Shown piece by piece: positions 5,836 through 11,365 of a DNA stretch of 13,826 nucleotides. How positions within the stretch are numbered: the first letter of the stretch is position 1; every line of letters begins with the position of its first letter. The notes beneath the pieces are model-generated. The model did no database searches and was not told the origin of the DNA. It worked only from the letters and a program-made list of their open reading frames with translations. Source of the stretch: an uncultured Veillonellaceae bacterium. GTDB taxonomy: Bacteria; Bacillota; Negativicutes; Veillonellales; Dialisteraceae. The stretch lies in assembly GCA_958348245.1 (NCBI GenBank), contig CATVYJ010000015.1, positions 1 through 13,826 of the forward strand. Reading direction: 5' to 3'. Both the position numbers and the translations under genes were made by a program.

Positions 5836-6527
5836 TTCGTCCCGGGATGTCTCTGTTCCCACAGCACTTCCGCCTCGCTTCTCCGGATGTAATTGGGCAC
5901 GAGCGTCATGGGGTCCGCGGTCTCCCCGCGCTTCCACTTCGCCCACGCCGCCGCGGCGACGCTTCCCGCCCGGCAGCACCGGTTCTGGGGCGGCGCGAGG
6001 CGGATGCCCGCCGCGAGGAGTTTCTCCCGGTACATGTCCGCCGCTTCCCCGCAGGCGATGAGGGGGCCGCCGTGGCGCACCGCCGCCGCGATGACCTCGT
6101 CCACCGGCGCGGCCTCGGCGGGCGCTTCCTGCCACAGCGTCTCAAACGCGCCGTACAGCGCGGCGTACACGTTGCCCCGCTGGGCGTCCTCGAGAGGCAG
6201 GATAAACGCCTCCGCCCCGGCGAGATTCCACGCGAGCCCTTCGAGGGTGTCCACCGCGATGAGCGGCACCCCCCAGATGCGGGCGGTCATCTTCGCCGTG
6301 GCGAGGCCGATGCGCAGACCCGTGAAGCTCCCCGGCCCGACCGCGCAGGCCACCGCCGTGACGTCCTTCTTCTCCACGCCCGCTTCTTTCAGCACCGCGT
6401 CCATGTGGGGGATGAGCTGCTCCGAATGGGTGAGCTTCCGCTGCACCGTCCACTCCGCGACGAGCCGGTCCTCCTCCATGAGCGCGCAGGACAGCACGAG
6501 CGACGATGTATCAATGGCCAAGAGCAT
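5832..6527 (-). CDS. tsaB: t6A biosynthesis protein TsaB
   Basis: TsaB is the ASKHA-fold partner that forms a heterodimer with TsaD and recruits TsaE in t6A synthesis. The 231-residue product begins MLLAIDTSS, carries VACAVGPGSFTGLRIGLATAK (the conserved GPGSFTGLR loop), and LTHSEQLIPH in the first half, all typical of the family. The N-terminal half is well conserved and the C-terminal half is weaker, as is usual. The ATG lies within the 3' end of tsaE (17-nt overlap), and the stop overlaps the rimI GTG. Confidence 0.95.
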   Translation of the reverse strand: MLLAIDTSSLVLSCALMEEDRLVAEWTVQRKLTHSEQLIPHMDAVLKEAGVEKKDVTAVACAVGPGSFTGLRIGLATAKMTARIWGVPLIAVDTLEGLAWNLAGAEAFILPLEDAQRGNVYAALYGAFETLWQEAPAEAAPVDEVIAAAVRHGGPLIACGEAADMYREKLLAAGIRLAPPQNRCCRAGSVAAAAWAKWKRGETADPMTLVPNYIRRSEAEVLWEQRHPGTK

Positions 6528-6984
6528 ACTGCTGCAACTCCTTTACAAATTCCGCCGGCGCGGCGCCGCCCCAGGAAAACGTGATGCGCCGCTCCGTTTC
6601 CGACAGGACCTGAAAGACCGCCGTCACCGCTTCCGGCGGGACGACTTCCGGAAAGAGGTCGGCCCACTCGCAGACCACCACGCCGTCCGCGCTGTACTCG
6701 TCCCAGCCGATATTGTACAGCTCGTCCGCCCGGCTGAGCCGGTAAAAATCAAAATGCTTCAGCGGAAGCCGCCCGTCGTAGACGTTCATCAGGTTGAACG
6801 TGGGGCTCGTCACCGGCCCGTCCACGCCGAGCCCCGCCGCGAGGCCCTGCACGAAGTGGGTCTTGCCCGCGCCGAGGTCCCCCGTGAGCGCGAGGAAGAG
6901 ACCGTCCGGCGCGCGCTCTCCCAGAAAGCGTCCGAGCGCCGCCGTCTCCGCCTCGCTCCGCGTCACCAGCGATGCGTCCGTCAT
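6511..6984 (-). CDS. tsaE: t6A biosynthesis ATPase TsaE
   Basis: TsaE is the P-loop ATPase that supports the TsaB-TsaD complex through repeated catalytic cycles. The 157-residue product has the Walker A motif GDLGAGKT (35-42), then SPTFNLMNVY (60-69), HFDFYRL (77-83) and VCEWADLF (104-111), a typical TsaE order. The ATG overlaps the stop of gpmA by 4 nt (ATGA). Length is normal. Confidence 0.95.
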   Translation of the reverse strand: MTDASLVTRSEAETAALGRFLGERAPDGLFLALTGDLGAGKTHFVQGLAAGLGVDGPVTSPTFNLMNVYDGRLPLKHFDFYRLSRADELYNIGWDEYSADGVVVCEWADLFPEVVPPEAVTAVFQVLSETERRITFSWGGAAPAEFVKELQQYALGH

Positions 6985-7736
6985 GGCTTCACCGCAGACT
7001 GCTGCTTCACCGCTTCCATCTTCGCCAGGATGGCCTCCTGATCGCCCAGATAGGACACGTCGTGCACGGTGAAGTCCTCATTCAGATGGTACACCCGCGG
7101 CACCGCGGTGGGCACGTTCGTCGCGGCGATCTCTTCGTTGGATACCCCTTCGAGATACTTGATGAGCGCCCGGATGGAATTGCCGTGCGCCGCGATGAGC
7201 ACCTTCTTCCCCGCGAGAATCTGCGGCTTGATGACGCTTTCAAAATAGGGGGCCACCCGGGCGACGGTGTCCTTCAGGCATTCCGTGAGGGGCAGCGCCA
7301 CCCCCGCCTCCACTTCCGCGCGGTACGGCGGGAGGAAGACCGGATTGCGCGGGTCGTCCGCAGCCAGCGCCGGCGGCCGCACGTCGTAGCTCCGCCGCCA
7401 GAGCTGCACCTGCTCCGCCCCGTACTTCGCGGTGGTTTCGCTCTTGTTCAGCCCCTGCAGCGCCCCGTAGTGGCGCTCGTTCAGATGGTAATCCTTGATG
7501 ACCGGGATCCACGCCAGATCGAGCGTGTCCAGCACGGTGTACGCCGTGTGGATGGCCCGCTTCAGCACCGACGTGTAGCACACGTCAAAGGTATACCCCC
7601 CTTCCTTCAGGAGCTCGCCCGCCTTCCGCGCCTCCGCGAAGCCGTTCTCCACGAGGTCCACATCCGTCCACCCGCAGAAGAGATTTTTCTGATTCCATTC
7701 ACTTTCGCCATGTCTGATGACCACCAGCGTATACAT
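6981..7736 (-). CDS. gpmA: 2,3-bisphosphoglycerate-dependent phosphoglycerate mutase
   Basis: GpmA interconverts 3- and 2-phosphoglycerate in glycolysis and gluconeogenesis. The 251-residue protein has the phospho-His motif IRHGESEWN (7-15, His9), the conserved LNERHYG with Glu87, and the second catalytic His184 in AAHGNS. The lid and C-terminal region NVPTAVPRVYHLNEDF is close to the usual NIPTGVP form. The ATG is preceded by GGAAGG. It sits inside an operon of thiamine and t6A genes, overlapping tsaE by 4 nt, and follows thiL after a 79-nt gap. This is an unusual place for a glycolytic gene, though co-expression with translation genes is plausible. Confidence 0.95.
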   Translation of the reverse strand: MYTLVVIRHGESEWNQKNLFCGWTDVDLVENGFAEARKAGELLKEGGYTFDVCYTSVLKRAIHTAYTVLDTLDLAWIPVIKDYHLNERHYGALQGLNKSETTAKYGAEQVQLWRRSYDVRPPALAADDPRNPVFLPPYRAEVEAGVALPLTECLKDTVARVAPYFESVIKPQILAGKKVLIAAHGNSIRALIKYLEGVSNEEIAATNVPTAVPRVYHLNEDFTVHDVSYLGDQEAILAKMEAVKQQSAVKP

Positions 7737-7815
7737 GCGCGCACCTTCCTTTCCATGCCGAAGCCTGCTTTGGGAAATCGGCAGAACTCTGTATTTGAAC
7801 CGTCCGGACAGACGG
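7737..7815 (-). other. Short gap between thiL and gpmA with a weak hairpin
   Basis: AACCGTC (7798-7804) and GACGGTT (7811-7817) form a 7-bp stem at the end of thiL. No T-run follows on the minus strand, so a full terminator is unlikely. It could be an attenuating or processing site. It is the only real gap in the nine-gene run. Confidence 0.4.
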
Positions 7816-8796
7816 TTATCGGAAATGATCGTACCCCGCGCGGGGAAGCGGCGTCCGCCGCCCCGACCGCTCGAGGAAAACCGCCGGGCCGCCTTCCTCC
7901 ACGCGGCCCACGACGGTGAGGGGGACGCGCTCCGCCGCCCGGCAGAGGACGTCCTCCGGGCCCGCCGCCAGGAGCGCGTAATCCTCCCCGCCGGTGAGCG
8001 CCCACCGGAGCGGGTCCTCCCCGAAGGCTTCCGCCGCGCGGCGGGTCTCCTCCGAGAGCGGCACCCGGTCCGCGTCGATGACGAGCGTCACGCCGCTCGC
8101 CTTCGCGATTTCGTTCGCTTCGCTCGCGAGGCCGTCCGTGATGTCGTCCAGGGCGTGCGCCCCCGCTTCCCGGAGAGCCCGACCCGCCTCGATGTGCGGG
8201 AGAGGCCGCTGATGGCGTTCCGTCACGGCGGGGAAATCGCCGCCCCGCCCGCGGAGCAGCGCCGCGAGGCCCGCCGCGGAGTCCCCCACCGTGCCGGTGA
8301 GCGCCAGGAGGTCGCCGGGCCGCGCCCCGCTCCGGGGCACCGCCGTCCCCGAGGGAAGGAAGCCCGTCACGGCCGCCGTGAGGATGACGCCGCCGGGCGA
8401 GCCCGTCATGTCGCCCCCGAGGAGATTCACCCGGTACTTCCGGCACAGGGCGCGCACCCCGTCGTAGCAGGCGGTGAGCCACGCCAGAGGGAGATCCTTC
8501 GGAAGCGCCGCGGAAATGACGAGCTGCGCCGGCTCCGCCCCCATGGCGGCCATATCGCTGAAATTCGCCGCGCAGAGCTTCCACCCCACGTCGCGGGGCC
8601 GCATGGTCTCCGCCGTGAAGTGCAGCCCCTCCACCATGGTGTCCGTGGAAATCACTTCGTCCGTACCGGGCGGCGTCACGTACACCGCGCCGTCGTCCCC
8701 CGCGCCGAGGCGCACCAGCTCCGGCCGGTAGATCAGGTCGCGGCACACCGCCTCGATGCAGCCGAATTCCCCCAGCGAAGAGACCGTCTCACCCAA
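7816..8796 (-). CDS. thiL: Thiamine-monophosphate kinase ThiL
   Basis: ThiL phosphorylates thiamine monophosphate to thiamine diphosphate with ATP, the last step of the pathway. The 326-residue product shows LGEFGCIE at the start, GAGDDGAV (31-38) and STDTMVEGLHF (50-60) with Mg/ATP-binding aspartates, LLGGDMTGSPGG in the middle, LDDITDGLASE and TGGEDYALL in the second half, all AIRS/ThiL family motifs. The start is a TTG at 8796, overlapping the pncA stop by 8 nt. It keeps the family's SxLGEFG N-terminus, and no ATG gives a better one. Its only visible ribosome-site candidate (AGGGG) is rather far upstream, so coupling to pncA is likely. Confidence 0.92.
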   Translation of the reverse strand: MGETVSSLGEFGCIEAVCRDLIYRPELVRLGAGDDGAVYVTPPGTDEVISTDTMVEGLHFTAETMRPRDVGWKLCAANFSDMAAMGAEPAQLVISAALPKDLPLAWLTACYDGVRALCRKYRVNLLGGDMTGSPGGVILTAAVTGFLPSGTAVPRSGARPGDLLALTGTVGDSAAGLAALLRGRGGDFPAVTERHQRPLPHIEAGRALREAGAHALDDITDGLASEANEIAKASGVTLVIDADRVPLSEETRRAAEAFGEDPLRWALTGGEDYALLAAGPEDVLCRAAERVPLTVVGRVEEGGPAVFLERSGRRTPLPRAGYDHFR

Positions 8797-9343
8797 GGAT
8801 GGCGACGCCCCTTTTCCGGAGGTCCTCCAGATTCTTCTCGTGGTCCTCCTTCGACACGTACGCCAGCCCTTTCGCCAGCAGCGTCACCGTGCGGCCCGAA
8901 GCGAGGAGCGCCAGCACGGTCTCCCGCACGCAGTACTCCGAAGCGATGCCTCCCACGTACACGTGGGCCGACGCCGTGTCTCCCAGCGCGTCCCCCGCGT
9001 CGTTTGTCCCGGCAAAGCCCGAGTATTCCTCCACCTCGTCGTCCCGGCCCTTGCGGAAAATATTCGCCGGGGCAGGCCGGTTCGCCGCATCGGCCACGCG
9101 CTCTGTGAAGACCTCCGAAATCTCCGCGCCGGGCGTGCCCGCCACGCAGTGCACGGGCCAGACGCCGCCGTTTTCGGCAAAAGACCGGTTCTCCGGCCCG
9201 TGCCAGTCCGCCGTATACAGCGCGCGCACGGCGTGCCCGTTCAGAAAGTCCGCCAGATACCGCACGGCCTCCTCCCCGCCTTCGCAGGCGAGCGTGCCGT
9301 CGATGAAATCGTGCTGGCAGTCCACGAGAATCAGATCGTCCAT
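8789..9343 (-). CDS. pncA: Nicotinamidase (PncA-like, isochorismatase superfamily)
   Basis: PncA hydrolyses nicotinamide to nicotinate and ammonia for NAD salvage. The 184-residue product has the catalytic triad candidates Asp8 (LVDCQHDF), Lys98 (FRKG) and Cys138 (GIASEYCVRET), and the metal ligands Asp46 and His48 (ADWHGPEN) and His65 (WPVHC). This is the nicotinamidase pattern, not the generic isochorismatase one. The ATG follows AAGGAGG at 5 nt. It is the first gene of the long minus-strand operon and diverges from a membrane protein gene. A NiaR-like niacin regulator lies 1.3 kb away, which supports a role in NAD salvage. Confidence 0.9.
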   Translation of the reverse strand: MDDLILVDCQHDFIDGTLACEGGEEAVRYLADFLNGHAVRALYTADWHGPENRSFAENGGVWPVHCVAGTPGAEISEVFTERVADAANRPAPANIFRKGRDDEVEEYSGFAGTNDAGDALGDTASAHVYVGGIASEYCVRETVLALLASGRTVTLLAKGLAYVSKEDHEKNLEDLRKRGVAILG

Positions 9344-9375
9344 AGATCCTCCTTATACTGGAAATTCTGTCTTTT

Positions 9376-9405
9376 ATTGTACCAGTTTTTCCCATGGGCA
9401 TACAA
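9376..9405 (-). promoter_or_regulatory. Promoter of pncA and the long operon
   Basis: On the minus strand, -35 TTGTAT (9400-9405) and the extended -10 TGGTACAAT (hexamer 9376-9381) are 18 nt apart, 32 nt before the ATG. The palindrome CCCATGGG (9391-9398) lies in the spacer and could be an operator, which is speculative. Confidence 0.65.
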
Positions 9406-9425
9406 GAAAAACCGCGGAAAAATCC

Positions 9426-9437
9426 GTCCCGCGGGAC
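9426..9437. promoter_or_regulatory. Perfect palindrome between divergent promoters
   Basis: GTCCCGCGGGAC is a perfect 12-nt palindrome between the promoters of pncA and the membrane protein gene, followed by a T-run at 9441-9446. It could be a shared operator or part of a small terminator-like hairpin. Nothing in the window identifies a binding protein. Confidence 0.4.
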
Positions 9438-9503
9438 CCGTTTTTTCGCAGGCCGCCGGAGAAAAAAAGAGGCGCGCCGCGCCGCCCTTTTCCCGCGCCT
9501 CCC

Positions 9504-9532
9504 TTGCGTCCGCCCGGATTTCCCGGTATACT
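9504..9532 (+). promoter_or_regulatory. Promoter of the membrane protein gene
   Basis: TTGCGT (9504-9509) and TATACT (9527-9532) are spaced by 17 nt, about 35 nt before the start codon. The intervening leader is AT-rich. Confidence 0.65.
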
Positions 9533-9552
9533 GAATAAGATTATATTTTTAT

Positions 9553-9570
9553 AAGGAGATGGATTTTTTG
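9553..9570 (+). promoter_or_regulatory. Ribosome binding site that decides between ATG and TTG starts
   Basis: AAGGAG (9553-9558) touches the ATG at 9559 with no spacer, which is unfavourable. An in-frame TTG at 9568 stands 9 nt after it, a normal spacing. The TTG is therefore preferred. Confidence 0.6.
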
Positions 9571-10527
9571 GACCTCATCAGCGCGCTCATCACATTCCTC
9601 AACGTGGGCTTTTTCAGCGCCATCGCCGCCCGGTTCTCCGGCGCGAACATGACCATTCTCATTCTGTGCGCCCTGCTCTACGCAGGCGCGGCTCCGCTGG
9701 AAGCGGCGGGCATCATGATGACCTACATCGTCTTCATGCGCCTCACCATGTACACCCAGCATTACCCCATCGACTACAAGAATTTCCACCTGTTCAAAGG
9801 ATGGAAGCTCGCCGTGCCGCTCGTCTTCGTTGTCGTCGGCCTCTTCTTCTACCCCTTCGCGGCGCTGGCCGTCTTCCTGGCCTTCTTCATTTCCGAGCTC
9901 CTCTACCGGATCTACGCGGACACGCCCCGGGACCGGCGCATGTCCGGAAAAACCCTCGCGGGATACGCCGCCGCCGCTGCGGTGATCACCACGAGCTCCT
10001 TTGCCCTCATCCAGTTCATCCCCGAGACCTGGTACTACGCCGCCGCCGGCACGGCGATTTTCCTCCTGTGCGCCTTCTTCTGGTGGGTCGGCCAGAACCG
10101 CCGCCGCCTCGCGGACAAATGGGACGCGGTCATCCTCGCCTCCTTCGTCCCGGCGGGCCTCTTCGGCTTCGACATGTCCGACTGGATCGAAGACATGCGC
10201 CGCACCACGGCGTGCTCCCGCCTGGCGTACAATCTGCCCTTCATCGTGCTGCCCGCGTTCTTCGTAGCCTTCGTCGCGGCGAACGTCTTCTTCGGCATCT
10301 TCTCCTTCTCCGGCCTCATCCTCACCTTCTTCTCCGCGCTGGCCATCCGCCTCTTCGGCTACTACCAGATGTCCGGCCGGGGCCGGACGAACCTCGTGGC
10401 CGTCGCCGTGACGGTGCTCGCCGCGGTGTGCCTCTTCCTCACCGCCCCGGAACCGTCGAACATCACTCACGCCATCGACGTATTCCTTCCGGCGCAGCCC
10501 ATCGCGAATGTGTTCGACCTCTTCTGA
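9568..10527 (+). CDS. Multi-pass membrane protein of unknown family
   Basis: The product (319 residues from the TTG; 322 if the ATG at 9559 is used) has about nine or ten hydrophobic segments, for example LIFV-rich stretches after residues 5, 30, 80 and 130 and two more in the last third. Arg/Lys-rich loops separate several of them. I see no signal peptide, ATP-binding motif or catalytic motif. The first part, GFFSAIAARFSGAN followed by an APLEAAG stretch, loosely recalls the repeat of TauE/SafE exporters, but the diagnostic glycines are missing, so I do not assign it. It lies alone between a good promoter and a good terminator, divergent from pncA and convergent with a NiaR-like gene. Transport of a nicotinate-related compound is a hypothesis from context only. 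Confidence 0.85.
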   Translation: MDLISALITFLNVGFFSAIAARFSGANMTILILCALLYAGAAPLEAAGIMMTYIVFMRLTMYTQHYPIDYKNFHLFKGWKLAVPLVFVVVGLFFYPFAALAVFLAFFISELLYRIYADTPRDRRMSGKTLAGYAAAAAVITTSSFALIQFIPETWYYAAAGTAIFLLCAFFWWVGQNRRRLADKWDAVILASFVPAGLFGFDMSDWIEDMRRTTACSRLAYNLPFIVLPAFFVAFVAANVFFGIFSFSGLILTFFSALAIRLFGYYQMSGRGRTNLVAVAVTVLAAVCLFLTAPEPSNITHAIDVFLPAQPIANVFDLF

Positions 10528-10532
10528 GCAGT

Positions 10533-10564
10533 AAAAAAGAACGGATGACCCCGTTCTTTTTTTT
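10533..10564 (+). terminator. Terminator after the membrane protein gene
   Basis: AAAAAAGAACGG (10533-10544) and CCGTTCTTTTTT (10551-10562) form a stem with a 6-nt loop, followed by more Ts. The A-run makes it bidirectional in principle. Confidence 0.9.
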
Positions 10565-10584
10565 GCGCCCGTTTTTTTCCGACA

Positions 10585-10615
10585 GAAATCCCCCGGCCTT
10601 CCGCCGGGGGATTTC
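10585..10615 (-). terminator. Hairpin after the NiaR-like gene
   Basis: GAAATCCCCCGGC (10585-10597) pairs perfectly with GCCGGGGGATTTC (10603-10615) around CTTCC, a 13-bp stem directly 3' of the minus-strand stop codon. The Ts on the minus strand lie inside the stem and no long T-run follows, so it is a weak-tailed but very stable terminator candidate. Confidence 0.7.
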
Positions 10616-10617
10616 GT

Positions 10618-11133
10618 TTACGACGCCTGCGTGCATTCCATGCGCCCGAGCGCGCTCTTGATGGACTTCATCGTGTCGAGCGTCTTCGTCTCCACGAGGA
10701 AGCGGTGCAGATTGTCTTTCAGATTGGACAGCACGGTGGTTCGCTTCTGCCGCAGGTCCGTGAGGAAGCGGTCCGCGTCGCTCCGGCTGCCGATGTGCAT
10801 ATCCAGCCGCAGATACCCGTAGAACCCGTGCTCCACGCTGAGATTCAGCACCACCCCGCCCAGATCCACGATGGTGTAGAGCTCCTCCTGCAGCTGGTCG
10901 ATGTCGAGATGGCTCGGCAGCAGCTCCTTCACCATGGTCTGCCGGGGCCTTGCGATGCGGTAGCCCCGCGGCGACGACAGCACCGCCTTGCCGAGCATGC
11001 GCAGATGCGCGATGTCCCCTACGATGACCTGCCGCGTCACCTGGCATTCCAGCGCCAGGTCCACGCCTTTTACCGGCCCGTCCGCCGATTCCAGCCGCTT
11101 CTGGATATACTGGATCCGCTGCTCCCGATCCAT
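10618..11133 (-). CDS. niaR: NiaR-like niacin-responsive repressor (HTH plus 3H domain)
   Basis: NiaR proteins repress NAD synthesis and niacin uptake genes when niacin is bound. The 171-residue product has an N-terminal winged helix (about 4-62, with LALECQVTRQVIVGDIAHLR as the DNA-reading part) and a 3H domain (about 70-168). ELYTIVDLGGVVLNLSVEH and YGYLRLDMHIGSRSDADRFL match the 3H pattern. His75 and His102 stand at expected places, but the usual GVHLHT segment reads DNLHRF, so one of the paired histidines is Asn141. The ATG has AGGAAGG in front. Neighbouring pncA supports the niacin assignment. Loss of a histidine could change metal or ligand binding. The exact gene name is less sure than the family. 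Confidence 0.82.
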   Translation of the reverse strand: MDREQRIQYIQKRLESADGPVKGVDLALECQVTRQVIVGDIAHLRMLGKAVLSSPRGYRIARPRQTMVKELLPSHLDIDQLQEELYTIVDLGGVVLNLSVEHGFYGYLRLDMHIGSRSDADRFLTDLRQKRTTVLSNLKDNLHRFLVETKTLDTMKSIKSALGRMECTQAS

Positions 11134-11320
11134 ACCGCACCCTTCCTTTTCTGTTAACTATTCACGAAGCATGGCACATGTCATGCCAGAATTTTGGGGA
11201 ATTTATAATTTTATGTAGAAAATAAACTGAAATCTTTATAATTTCTCTATGTAAAAATTATACATCATTTACTTTGTTCCTTTCAACAGGGATTTATCAC
11301 TCTTTAGAAAAAATTTAGGC
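11134..11320 (-). other. AT-rich leader upstream of the NiaR-like gene
   Basis: About 190 bp of markedly AT-rich DNA in an otherwise GC-rich window, without an open frame. It holds several TATAAA/TATAAT-like words on the minus strand, so no single promoter can be chosen. It also holds ATGTAAAAATTATACAT, with 5-bp inverted ends, near 11250-11266. Confidence 0.55.
11169..11186. promoter_or_regulatory. 18-nt inverted repeat, candidate operator
   Basis: GCATGGCACATGTCATGC has perfect 5-nt arms (GCATG/CATGC) and a palindromic ACATGT inside. It lies 36-53 nt before the ATG of the NiaR-like gene, where an autoregulatory site would be expected. The binding protein is inferred from position only. Confidence 0.45.
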
Positions 11321-11356
11321 AAAAGAAAAAAGCCCGCTTCCCAAAGGAAGGGGCTT
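11321..11356 (-). terminator. Terminator after the AhpF-like reductase gene
   Basis: AAGCCC-CTTCC-type arms at 11330-11341 and 11346-11356 pair with one bulge around a short loop. On the minus strand the hairpin runs into a T-rich tail (plus-strand A-run 11321-11330). It lies 10 nt after the stop codon. Confidence 0.85.
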
Positions 11357-11365
11357 GTTCCCCGC

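Noticed and set aside
9568..10527. Assignment of the membrane protein as a TauE/SafE exporter
   Set aside because: Only a loose resemblance in the first segment. The glycine-rich repeat motifs that define the family are not present.
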